From: Erigeron canadensis
Taxonomy: Eukaryota > Streptophyta > Magnoliopsida > Asterales > Asteraceae
Length of the DNA: 64,000 nucleotides
Direction of reading: 5' to 3'
Assembly: GCF_010389155.1 (NCBI RefSeq)
Contig: NC_057761.1
Span: 44,812,213-44,876,212 of the forward strand
Below the pieces are notes generated by a model. That model had not been told where the DNA came from. It ran no database searches and was given only the letters and a program-made list of their open reading frames with translations. Of this stretch, positions 25,797-38,124 are shown piece by piece. A program made the translations under genes and the position numbers. How positions within the stretch are numbered: position 1 is the first letter of the stretch; the number at the start of each line of letters is the position of its first letter.

Positions 25797-27175
25797 TCAA
25801 GGATTTAACATTCCAATTCGCTGATGAGATGTTTAAAAGTCTTTTCATCAAGAGGTTTTGTAAACACATCAGCTAATTGTTTGTCAGTGGGAATGAAATG
25901 AATTTCAATATCCCCTTTCATAACATGATCTCGAATAAAATGATACCTGATGTCAATATGTTTTGTCTTGGAGTGCATCACCAGTTGTGAGATATTGCAA
26001 TTGCACTGGTGTTGTCACAAAAGATTGGGGTTCTGGTATATTTCATACCATAGTTGAGCAACTGGTTTTGATCCAAAGAATCTGGGCACAGCAACTGGCC
26101 GCAGAAATGTATTCTGCCTCAGCAGTTGACATTGAGACCGAAGTCTGCTTCTTGCTGGTCCAACTCACCAGTTTTCCCCCTAGGAAGTGACAACCTCCAG
26201 TTGTAGACTTTTTATCAATCTTACAACCTGCATGATCTGAATCTGAATAACCCATCAGATCTAACCCTGAGCCTTTGGGATACCAAAGACCAAGGCTAGG
26301 ACACCCTTTCAGGTACCTAAAGATGCGCTTAACAACATGCAAATGTGATTCTTTTGGGTTAGCCTGAAATCTGGCACATAAACATGTTGCAAACATTATA
26401 TCTGGCCGACTGGCAGTTAAATACATCAGTGAACCAACCATTCCACGATACTCTTTTTGATCCACTGGTTTTCCATTTGGGTCAGAATCCAAATTTAAGG
26501 GTGCTGCAATGGGTGTGTTTTTAGATGGGATTGAATCATATTTGTATTTTTTTAACAAATCTCTGACATATTTTTCTTGGTTAACAAAAATACCTTCCAT
26601 GGTTTGTTTAATTTGTAAGCCTAAGAAAAATGTTAATTCACCCATTAAACTCATTTCGTATTCTTTTGACATGATTTTTGAAAAGTTCTCACACATTGCA
26701 TCATCAGTCGAGCTAAAAATAATGTCATCAACATAAATTTGTACCAGCAAGATATTACCTTTTTCTTTTAAGATGAACAAGGTATTATCAATTGCACCTC
26801 TTTCAAAACCATTTTTGGTAAGATGTTTGGTCAGTGTGTCATACCAGGCTCTTGGGGCTTGACGAAGACCATACAATGCTTTGTTAAGTCTGTATACCCA
26901 ATGAGGATGCTTTTCATTCAAGAACCCTGGTGCTTGCTGAACATACACTTCTTCTTCCAAAGTTCCATTTAGGAACGCACTTTTGACATCCACCTGGAAG
27001 ACTTTAAATTGCAAATGAGCAGCATAAGCCAAGAAAATTCTAATGGCTTCAAGTCTTGCAACTGGAGCAAAAGTTTCATCAAAATCAACACCTTCTGCTT
27101 GACAATAGCCCTTGGCAACTAATCTTGCTTTGTTCCTAACAACATTGCCATCTTCATCCATCTTGTTTCAGTAGA
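25797..27175 (-). pseudogene. Sirevirus reverse transcriptase - RNase H, copy 1
   Basis: The RT core is open at 27161-26043 (..[25 protein letters not shown] active site, [26 protein letters not shown]). The RNase H tail is shifted near 26070-26010, where copy 2 remains open to 42802. The stop TGA just 5' of the RT start is shared with copy 2. Confidence 0.85.
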
Positions 27176-27245
27176 CCCACCTCGTTCCAATGGTTCTTTC
27201 TTTAACCCTGGAGGACAAGAACAAGTTCCCAAACATTGTTCCTTT

Positions 27246-28527
27246 CGAACTAGTTGAGTTCTTCTTGCATAGCCTCAACCCAGCTTGGATCTGCCAAGCC
27301 TCGTCTTCTTTCGGTTCATCAGTGATAAGAAGGTGACGTTCAAGCATTGTTCACTTGTGGCTCTTCTAGTCTGAACCCCACTATCTGGATTTCCAATAAT
27401 TTGCTCAATGGGATGAGCAACTGTCCATTTAGTTTGACTAGGTTGATTTTGTACAACATCAGTGCAAGACACCTGACGATCTTCAACAGTTATGGCAACT
27501 GAAGAAGGATCAGCCAAACTACTTCAACTTCTTCATCAGTGTCAACTGGCGTGTTGACATGATTATCTTCAAATAAAGGCATATTTTGAGGATTGGAGAA
27601 GTCTGATCTGGTTCTAACGTTGTTGTGGCACGAACATCTGATCCAATCACCAGTTTCTGTGGTACATTGAAACTGATGGAGGGATAGAATGGAGTGTCAC
27701 AGGAGCTTTTCTTTAGTATAACTAGTTCCAAGTCCTGGTGACTGGAAACATCTCTTGTGTATTGACTGATTGATGAACTTGATCAGATACACCAAAATCA
27801 ACTGGACAACTGGAGATAAATCAAGGCTAGGTCTTTTATTGATTGCTTCATTAGATTCATCGAATGTGACATGAATTGTCTCATGTACCTTTTGGAGTCT
27901 ATAATTATAAACTCTATAGGCTTTTCTAATATCTGAATACCCCACGAAAACACCCTCATCAGCCTTTGCATCGAATTTTCCCAACTGACTGGAATCGTTT
28001 AAGATAAACACTGGACAACCAAATACATGGAAATATCCAATATTTGGTTTGCGATTCCTGAGGACTTCATAGGCAGTCTTTCTATGTCTCTTGACATAAA
28101 CTGACCGATTTTGAGTATGGCAAGCAGTTGCCACAGCTTCAGCCCAAAAACAGGTGGGAAGACCAGATTCAGATTACATACTTCTGGTAGCTTCAATTAA
28201 TGTGCGATTCTTTCTTTCAACCACACCATTTTGCTCTGGAGAACGAGCTGATGAGAAGTTCTGAGAAATGCCAGTGTCAGTGCAAAATGATTCCAATTCT
28301 TTGTTGATGAATTCAGTTCCATTATCACTTTGCAACTGACAGACTTTCTTGGTATACTTGAGCTCAATTCTCTTGATAAGAGAGATAATTTCACCAGGTG
28401 CATCACTTTTTGATCTGATAAATACCACCCAACAATACCTGGTGTATTCATCAACAACAACTAAAGTGTACCTTTTACCAACTTTAGTTTGAACATTCAC
28501 TGGACCAAAAAGATCCATATGAAGCAT
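27246..28527 (-). pseudogene. Sirevirus integrase, copy 1
   Basis: The catalytic core at 28527-28174 has the D-D-E residues in LHMDLFGPV, QSDNGTEF and PEQNGVVERKNRTL. It is followed by a shared TAA and then the C-terminal half (28134-27697 and further fragments) broken by missing bases. Confidence 0.85.
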
Positions 28528-28537
28528 GTGAAGAGGT

Positions 28538-30535
28538 TCAGTGATACTGAAGTTTTGTCTGGTCTTGAAACTGGCTCTTTTCTTTTTTGTTCATCTCACA
28601 CCCTGGACATGGCTTCTCCTTTTTAAGGAAATTAAAGGTATCCCATCCACCAGTTTTTTCTTGACAACTTATTGATATTTTTGAAATTGAGGTGGGATAA
28701 CCTTTTATGCCATAGCCAGTTGGTGTCCTCATCTGCCTTAGCATAGAAACAATGCTCTTTTGGAGCTGGTTCCATGTCCATTATGTACACATTCCCTTTC
28801 CTTGGTGCAATCATTACCACTTTCCAATCCTTGTAAATATGGTGCCTTGAGCAATATCAAACAGAACCTTATATCCATCATCACAACTGACTGACACTTA
28901 TCAGGTTATATTTCAACCATTAACAATGCAACTTTTGTGAACTGGACCTGCCCATTGTTAACTACACCATATCCTTCAGTTTTTCCACTCCATCATTACC
29001 AAATGTCACTGCCGGTCCATCTTGGACAGTGAACTCTTCCAGCAGGGACTTACATCCGGTCATAGTCCGCCAGCAGCGTTGTCCAGATACCATATATTCT
29101 TCTTTCAATCGCCCTGCACACCCAAGTAGATAATTAGTTATTTTTGTGAACCGATCTTTTCTTGATGGCCACCAGACTTCTCTTGAGATTTCTCAGCAGA
29201 TTTACTTGGGTTGGAACTGGAGGATTATTTCCAGCTTCAGGAGTAAAAACAATTGGTTTGATGGAAACACAACATCCTCCTTTTTTATTCCAGATTTTGC
29301 TCCTTTTTGAGCAGATTGATTTTGTTTTTGCTTTTGCTTTTGCTTCAATGGAGGAGTTTTAACAACTTGTTTTTCAACTGAAGAAGACGAAGCTCCTTCC
29401 AGATTTTTATTCTGGCAGTACAACTTTGTACTTGCCTAGACAAATTTTGGATTTGACTCTCTAGTTTTAACAAAAAGTTTTGTTTTCTTCAGGCTGCTGG
29501 ACCTTGGACTTGGGTTCAGCAAAATTTTGAGTCTTTGGAGTTTTGGGCTCTTTGGACTTTTGAGGTAAAGGATTATCACCAGTTTCCCTTTTAACTGGAG
29601 CTTTAGCCTTCTTGGCTCCAGTTTTGACCTCAACAGGGGTGGTCTCAATGGATTCAGATTTGGCAATGTTAGAGGAGTCATAAGGAGTCTCAACTCTAAC
29701 TGATTCTAGCATCTGGTGAATTGTGGGCAAAACAGCTGCCATCTGAAGATCACCAGATTTCCAGGCAGTTTTTTGAGCATCAATGGTTTTTGAAAAAGCG
29801 TCATAATTTTTACCAGATGCTTGTACCCAAGAATTAATAACCATGTGTTCTTTTTCAAGATCAAATTTTAGTTTTTGGTTATCTCTTTCCAATGCCTCAT
29901 TTTTCAAATCTGACTCCTTGAGAGCCAACTGGACACTCTGCAAATCATTAATTTGACCTTTCATGTTGTTAAACTCAATTAAAACAGTTTCCAAGTATCT
30001 TTCACAGTCAGTTTCATAGTTTCAACAAATAACAGGTCGTCATTTAATGATTCAGCAATATCCGTTTTATTCTGTATCCAATTCAACATCATAATCTCTT
30101 ACCTTCTTTAAAATGATGTCTACCCATCTTCCAGTTGCAACATCATCTTTCACCACTGTTGTTGATTTTCTAATGCCATGAAACCACATCTCTAATCTCT
30201 TTTTCATCATCAGAGAGTTCCATTTCCCTTCAGTTTGAGCCATCATGCACTTGTTCTTTTCTTTCTCTTTTTCTTGTTCAAGAGACATGAGAGCAATTTG
30301 GGCCTTATGTTTCTTGTATTTGGCCTTATAATCATCAGTTTTAACAAAATTTGGGACAACAGGACCAGTTTGGTTGTTCATCTGACTAGATCTGCATTCC
30401 TTCATGAAATGACCTTTCTTACCACATTTGTAGCAGATAAGATTGGCCTTATCCGAGAATTTGAACTGGAAGCATTATTGGACCCATTAATCGATTAGAT
30501 TTATGCTTGAACCTGTTAAAGGGTTTTAGCAATCA
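28538..30535 (-). pseudogene. Sirevirus protease/pre-integrase and gag, copy 1, fragmented
   Basis: Short frames cover the pre-integrase region (28820-28538), the coiled-coil and Pro/Lys-rich part of gag (29994-29436) and the region after the zinc knuckle (30405-30067). Many single-base losses relative to 45557-47572 split the frame. The sequence stops at the N run. Confidence 0.75.
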
Positions 30536-30635
30536 NNNNNNNNNNNNNNNNNNNNNNNNNNNNNNNNNNNNNNNNNNNNNNNNNNNNNNNNNNNNNNNNN
30601 NNNNNNNNNNNNNNNNNNNNNNNNNNNNNNNNNNN
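30536..30635. other. Assembly gap, exactly 100 N
   Basis: A run of exactly 100 N, a conventional placeholder for a scaffold join of unknown size. Sequence on both sides belongs to the same ~17-kb segment, so the true distance is probably negative (an overlap). Confidence 0.98.
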
Positions 30636-31570
30636 TCATGTGTGAATAATTACCACATAAATCTTATCCCTAACCAAGTTTAGTTTTTAAGGTCATGCTA
30701 GTCATTTAGCTAAAAGTAAGTAATTAAATAAAACTACATTTAGTAAGACCAAAGAATGTTGCTGTGATGAGCGACGAAGATGGTAGTGGGTGTTTGGTGT
30801 TGCGCCAGTGATTGATTGTGGTAACGACGCAACGAGGAGTGTAACTATTAATTAAAAAAGAAAATTAAAAATTAATAAAGGGATTATTTTAAAACTCAGG
30901 ATGAAAAATAAACAACTTGAGATTATACGGACCGAAACTGTCATTTACACTTGTGAAAAATGTTAATTGACATTTGCCAACTTAACCGCAAGTGTTAACG
31001 TTGTTGGCACCAAGGACAAAATTGCAAAAATAAAAAGCGCATAGTTGGAGGACATTTTTGTTATTGATGAAAATGATAATCGATCCAACTTTAAGGATAA
31101 AAAATGTAATTTACCCTCAGAATAAATTGCACACGCAAATCTGTGGATTTTTCAATTAGTAGTTCATTAATTTATTTTAACTATTTACTTATATATTACA
31201 TTATTACTAAAGTTTTGTATTTTTTTTATAACGTAAAATATAACGAGGTATAGATATCTACTCGTACTTTGTAACCAATTGTAACCATAACAAACAAGGG
31301 AATCTATTTTTTTTTCCCCTTGAGTGAAAACAGAATACACTTTCATAAATTGTGAAGAAGATCAAGGTATGATATTTCTTCGAATATTGTAGAACAGAGT
31401 GTAAGATTAAATGTTATAAATATCAAAAAAGAAAATCACATATAAATTCATTTGTTCATGATGAAAGTAATGTTCTTCAAACAAGATACAGTCCAAAAGA
31501 AAAAAAGAAGCTAAATCTTACTCGAAACCAACCTATATAGTAAGTACCTCTTATGCCTAATTAATTATTA

Positions 31571-32017
31571 TTATTGATTATGTAAAAGTAAAAGCGATTC
31601 ATCAATCATATTGAAGAAAGGAGTTAACAGCAATACACCTCCCACGTATCCATATGAATCTCCCCTGCTTTTTCTTCCTTTATATCAACCATATTTTTAT
31701 TGGTACCCATTTGACATGTTCGCCTTGATCAGAAGCAGGCGTCGATAGTGGAGACTCAACCTCATCGTTATCGGCGTCATCAAAGAGGAATTATGGCTAC
31801 ATCGTTGGAACCAACTGATGAGCTGCTAGCACATTCTTGGCTGATGATGTGATCAGCTTCTTGTGTATCATTAACGTAACTGGCTGTAGTAGAGAACATG
31901 ATCTATTAAGCGGATAAATAGGGAAGAACTTCTTTTAGGCGTTATCTTGAAGTCGTTGCAATAGTCGTCTTCTGTTTTTAACTTTCTCTTCATAGGAGTA
32001 CCCATGGTTGACGACAT
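31571..32017 (-). pseudogene. Second copy of the small Ser/acidic gene, frameshifted
   Basis: This is the counterpart of 14540-14992. At least five single-base differences break the frame, for example gagaacatg for gagaaacatg, gcggataaat for gcggatgaaat, and cccatttgac for cccattttgac. The first ~50 codons from 32017 remain readable. The damage is probably low-quality contig-end sequence and not true pseudogenisation. Confidence 0.7.
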
Positions 32018-32646
32018 TTTTAAGTGTTGTGATTTGTGAATATAGGGTAGTAGTGTACTAGTGTGTATATATTGATTGGGAGGAAGGTCGTCTAATAAGT
32101 CGTAAGGGGCCATTTTGAGATATAATCCATATGTCCCCCGAAAGATGCTGCCCACTTCCTGATACTTTCCTTGTTTCTTTTGTTAACCCCCCTTTTTTTC
32201 CAAGTTCACTTCTTTTTTCTTTTCTTTTTTTTTTAATTATAATGCGATTGGACATATATTGACTAAAGTTGTTTCAAGACTTGACTCTTGAGGGCGTATC
32301 TATTACTTCTGATAATACAGTTTCGGCTTTTGACTCGGTCCTTTTTTTTCTTTTGGCTACACTAATCAAATACACAATATCATACATATAGTATATATTG
32401 AGTGGTTTAAAATTGACTACACTAACAGCGCCTGCGATATCCGATCCAGCCATATCGAAACTCAAGGTCCGTGGTTTGAAAAATGCAAGCTCATAGTTTG
32501 CGATTTTTGGAATTGCAAACTTAAATTAAAATTTGTAAAAACTTTTTTAAAAAATTGTCTTTTTGAAATTTTGAATGTGTTTTAGCAATTTAAGTTATTT
32601 TTCTTATTAATTCTTTATAAATATTCATGAGAATTAATAATGTTTA

Positions 32647-35600
32647 TGTCACACACCCACCTTAGGCGGAATCGTAGGATATGACAAAAAGACATAACAT
32701 AGCACATGGAATTTATAATAGAGTTATACTAAATGAAATCCATAAATGTAATTCTCAAAAGCGGGATAAGACTAGGCAACACGCCCAACGAATAGCAAAT
32801 GATGTAGCAAATAGAATTCAATGTTCAATGCAACCAGGAGTCCATGAATGATCTCTTTATTAGTCTTCCTAAAGTCCTTATACTCAGTCTCCTTAAACAT
32901 TGTATTACCTGAAAATGAATGCTCGAAAATGTCAACATAATGTTGGTGAGTTCGTAGGTTTAAAGGAATATAAATGAATTTGTTGTGCAATGATATAAGT
33001 AGTTTGGACAATTGTGTAAATATAAACATGTAGTAGCATGTATGCATACCAATATCGATCAACGCCATCATAGTTATCCAACAACATAACCCCTTACTCC
33101 TGCCAACAACTCAATCACACACTGAATACCAACAACTACCACCTGGAGTATAAAGTTGATCGATAGTTATCAAATAGTCTTCAATAGATATCAACAGACA
33201 TCTATTGCATCATAGAAATCAACACAAGCAAGTTAACATACACATTTCATAATTACACGTATTTGTCCAATAAAACAAAGTAGTTTTGGCACAGTTAGTA
33301 AAGAAATGAAAAGTGTTTTGAGCATCATTTTCCCCCAAAGAAATAAAATAAAAAGGGGCCACGAAACTCACCTCAATCAGCAAGCAGTTGTGCAAAGTCC
33401 AAAAGATCACTAGAATCTACACAACATATATATGTACAAGTTATAATTATGTACATGGTCAATAACCGTCCATTGTAACCCGCATTTGATGATATACATA
33501 TATGGCTACTTTCAAAATATTCACAACTGATTGTCATGTATTATTAAGTTAAAAGTCACATAACTTAATATAGTGTATTTGTTTTAATGATATATCATTG
33601 GTTTCTACAAGTTCATATTCACTGGAATTTTTGGTAACTTTATCTATTTTTTATTAGGATGAAACGAATAACTCAAGCTTTCAAATCTTAACCACTGTAA
33701 CCTTAGAGTGTTATATACTTACATGAATTTTTGCTTAATTTATTTGGCACGTTAACTATTTTTAAAAATTCCATAATTACAGACTAGTCAGAAAATTCAC
33801 TGTTGGCGCACAGAAATGTTTTATAAAAGTTAAGGACCTTGGAAGCTTCAAAAAATCCAATTTTTTTATTGTAAACTCTTAACATCTTAAAAATTTCTTC
33901 TGAAAAAAATAAACTTCCAGTTCATAAAATCCCACGATATGACTATTTGAAGTCGACTCAAATCTGTTTGGAAAACTCAGATTTGCGCAGTTTTCTTATA
34001 AAATTCATTTGACAAACTTAAACTTCATGTTTTGACACGAAACCACTTCCATCAGAAAGTAGACTTCCTGAACTTAATTTTAGACAGAAAAAACGTGACT
34101 TAAACTTCTTTCATGACCAAGATACAACCTTTCAAAGTTAACAAACCGAATATGTCCAGATTCTGAAATAACTCAACTTACTGTTTTAAAGACTATCACA
34201 ACTAAATATTCATATATAAACTTTCAAATCTTTCCAACACCTATTTACATATGTTATTATGATTTCCATGCCTTCATAATTGGATTTCTTTAGTTACATT
34301 AATTATTATGCTACATTAAATACTTAAACTTTTAACATTAATATGATTTATACTTCAAGCTTTTGACTTAACCCTAAAAAAAACACCTTTCATTCATTGT
34401 TATAAATTTTGCCATAATATATATATATATATTCATCAACATAGGTTACTTATAAATAAAGATTAATAAATAAAAATATATGCTTATATATATATTATAT
34501 GAAAAGATAAGACAAGTGATTTACCCCAAGATTGATGATTTCCTTTTTGGATACCTTGAAAAAGAATAGAATATAATCTTTAAGAATTTTATTATTAATT
34601 GTAATTTAAATCAAGATTCATAAGAATTAAAATTAAGCTTACCAAAAAAAAATTATAGCTTTGATCTTGATAGAGTTTCCTTTGTTTTTTCTCTGGGTCG
34701 ATGGCAGGAGCAACGCAACAGAAAGGTAATTGTGTTTTAGATATTTTATGATAACTAATAATGTTTTTTTTATATCCCATACTTGTAGAGATAAGTGTTA
34801 GTGTTTGTTTACCATTAGGATATATATATATACTAGGTATTTTACCCCGCGCGATGCGCGGCTAGCTAAAATGATTATTTTTACATTAGTAAATAGCTAT
34901 TCTATAGGTTTATTATGTAAAATTGATTATGTTATAGTTCATGGTTAATTCATGTATCACTCTGGTCACCCTTTGTTTTTTCAGACATGTCGATAGCACA
35001 GTCACTTAACCTACTATAGTGATTACACATCCCTTCTAAGAACATTTAACCTAAGATATTTTGATATCATCAACAACACCATTTGTGTAGCCATAAATCG
35101 CGTAAAAATGTATTCACCTTACAGATTAACACTACAACAAATCAAACGTAAATCGATAATGTAGCATGTTATCTATTCATCAAACATAATAATGTACAAA
35201 GTAAAAAACCAAACATGACAAAATTTAGTCATATAAAATACACATAAATTTAGTCATATGAAATACACATAAATACAATACGAATAAGTAAAAAAAAAAA
35301 CCGATAAGATAAATAAGAGAAAATCATTATAGTTTTTGCTTTTTATTATATAATAGACTTTGTTTTGTGATTAGAATAACAACCAACTTTAGTTAAAGTT
35401 TCGGCAAAAAGAAAAAAAAAAAAAACAACAAAATTGATTGGTCATATATAATCTAATAATATATTAAAATAATTTCTAAAATTTAATATAGTCTTTAAAG
35501 TTGTATATATATTTTAATAAATAATATTATTTTTGTCAAATATGTGTGCCAATTTAGTAGATGCATGGACGCTATTTTATTTTTTTAATATGAGTTTTGA

Positions 35601-36358
35601 TATTATTTTTTATCTTGTGTATATAATTGTGATTAATATATTATATTATATTTAGAAAAATAAAATAGATTATTTTGAGAATAAATAAAGGTTATAAAAT
35701 AAATATATTGTAAAAAATGTATGGAGATGCCATGTAGGATAAAATCCTATGTGGCAATATTTAAAATTAGCTTTAGATTGAAAGAAGGCTTTAGAAGGCT
35801 AGGATTCTTATTGTTTTAATATAGATATAGATATATATAATTAAATTATTATTATTATAAACCAAAAAAATTCGGATGAGATGGTAAATCCCTTTTATCC
35901 GTAAATCCATTCCAAGAGGTTTGGAGGATGTGATTTGGTATTTTTTTTATAAACTCATTTAATTTAATTGCATTGAACTTTAATCGTTTATTTATTTGTT
36001 TAATTAACTTATAATTTAATATTATAATTACTATTCTACATATATATAATTATTATAATTTACTTTCATAGACCTTATTCACCACTAAGTAGTGTATAGA
36101 AATTTATCTATGTCTAGAAGTGAATATGACATATAACTATATGTCTAAATATCAACGGAAATAATTATAACTGTCTAAATTTTGGAAGATAAAGTGACTA
36201 AACCCTACTTAATGAATTTGAGTAATAGAAATCACTTACTGGCTTGATCACAACATTTTTATGTTTGTTGTACTTTGTAAGCACATTGACTAGTCGAGAA
36301 ATTAGGAATTCAAGTTAGAGACTATTATAAACTATCGATTTTTGTGACGGGTGTCACA
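32647..36358. mobile_element. Solo LTR with nested Helitron, copy 2
   Basis: This is the counterpart of 15631-19356, with the same GTTTA target duplications at 32642-32646 and 36359-36363. The start reads TGTCACACACCC where copy 1 has TGTCACACCCC. The nested Helitron is at 34833-35825. Confidence 0.8.
34833..35825 (-). mobile_element. Non-autonomous Helitron, copy 2
   Basis: This is the counterpart of 17821-18820, with the same CTAG terminus, CCGCGC-ATC-GCGCGG hairpin and TC start. It is 993 bp because of scattered single-base losses. Confidence 0.8.
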
Positions 36359-36882
36359 GTTTAACTTTTTGTAAAATAATGTTTTAAAAACCGGTATTTT
36401 AGTCATCCCGGTGTAAAATAAAATTCCGGTATTATCGAAAATATCGGTCGACAAGACTATTTTAATTTATTTTATAAAAATCCTACAAAACGTGTTGCAA
36501 TCTAACGAAAATAGTCAAAATACAATTATAATTCACTCAAAAATAATACCAAACATAGGTATTTCATAACAAATGTAAGTTTTAAAGTTCACAAATAACA
36601 AAAAAAACAATATTAAAGTATGATAAAAATAATTTTAAAAAAGATTCAAAAGAAATGAAAATATCGGATCTACCGGAATGATAATACCAGAAAATACCCG
36701 GAATACCGGAAATAACGGCCGATATTGCATAGTGAAAATACTGAAAAAATATTGTGCTTAAAATACCGGAGCATCTTCCGATAACAGTAATAACGGCCGA
36801 TATACCGATATTTAAAACATTGGGTTATAGTACGAAGAGTTCAAAGTGTATGAATCAATAATGCACAACTTAATGTTATAAC

Positions 36883-37855
36883 TGTAAGTCCCAACTATTT
36901 CTAGATAGGTGCTGAAGACACCTCTATGTCAATGGTGAGTGTACTTTGCAACACAATCACTTAATCTGGACATGACCAGTTTAGAGTAATTGTGTACCAG
37001 GTAATCTGGAGGTTTACTTACTAAGGTGACAATGTAAATAAGTAAATACAATGCAATAGATATAATTGACAAGTATTTATATCGATGAGAAATATGTATT
37101 TTTCAAGTGTATTTTATTTATTGATTGTTAAATAAAATACAAGGTTGTTGCGGAACCAAGATAATACAAAGATGTAAATATCCTAACAACTTATGAAATA
37201 CAATTGATCTATACTTGGAAATTCTCCTAACAATCGAAACACTTAAAGTTGTGAAATGTTCCTTTTTGCGATTGAGAGAATATTGCACAAGTTCACCAAT
37301 ATTGCAGAATGTATGTGTTTGCAAAGTTGTTGAAATACTTGGGCAAGGACCTCTATTTATAGTCGAAGTATGAGCATTGGGATCTCAATTTCGAAGTACA
37401 AGTATGGTTGACAGCACACAAAGTATTAGTATATAATCTTTTGTGTGTGTGCTAAATAAAGTAAGACAAAATGTTACTTTATTCAACCACTCTACATCTT
37501 TGCACTTTTATCCATAGACACGATTATTGTCCGGTTAAAAGGATGTAGTGTAAAAGGTCCTCCTCGTAATCAGTGTAAAGCTTTGTAAAGACATTTACAC
37601 TGAAGGATCTCCAGTTGATTGATCTGGTGAAATGTCAACTGGGCTTCGCTGCCATTGTCATTTCCTTTCTTCCATTTGTTGTCTTCGACTTCAACTAGAA
37701 GGTCTTCAGATTTAAGTCTTCAGATCTCAACTGGAGGAAGTCATCAGTTGCTTAAACTGTACAATGCAACTGGACTTCTAATATTTCGGACAATTCATCA
37801 TGCTCTCCAGATGCAGCTGGAGAGCTCCAGTTTATAGCCAAAACTGGACCTAACA
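36883..37855 (-). repeat. 3' LTR of Sirevirus (973 bp)
   Basis: TG..CA termini on the plus strand (TGTAAGTCCC ... CCTAACA). It lies directly after target duplication ATAAC. It is nearly identical to 19885-20859 and about 1.3% diverged from the 5' LTR. Confidence 0.92.
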
Positions 37856-37867
37856 AATTCCCCCTAA
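37856..37867 (-). other. Polypurine tract
   Basis: The minus strand reads TTAGGGGGAATT immediately before the TGTTAGG start of the 3' LTR, the expected place for plus-strand priming. The copy 1 equivalent is 20860-20871. Confidence 0.8.
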
Positions 37868-38124
37868 TTGTCCTGAAATATTGTGAAGTATTTTCAAACT
37901 TGTTTCTATACAAGTGTAAGTTTGAAATACTTGAGTTTGATAAAACCTATTAATTTTCCAATGCATTCTTATAGATCATCAAATGCCTTGGGTTCAATTT
38001 TAGATGTTTTTAGATTTTATCACTATCTACTTGTGGGTTACAATTGGCAACTCGTATATACAACAATTTTACATCAGTTACAAGAAAGTAAAATAAAATT
38101 ACAAGTAGATAGACAAAGGAAAAT

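Larger units (their letters stand above)
13575..30535. repeat. 17-kb duplicated segment, copy 1 (ends at the N gap)
   Basis: This 16,961-bp segment matches 30636-47572 collinearly and almost identically throughout. Its last base is the last base before the N run. Differences from copy 2 are mostly single-base losses in short runs, concentrated in copy 1 after about 27000, i.e. towards its contig end. It is best read as one side of an unmerged contig overlap and not as a true segmental duplication. Confidence 0.9.
19885..30535 (-). mobile_element. Sirevirus (Copia) element, copy 1, truncated by the N gap
   Basis: This is the same insertion as 36883-49587. It keeps the 3' LTR (19885-20859), PPT (20860-20871), the extra ORF, pol and most of gag, and stops at the gap within gag just after the zinc knuckle. 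The reading frames are more fragmented than in copy 2 from about 27200 onwards because single bases are missing. The target duplication ATAAC precedes the LTR. Confidence 0.88.
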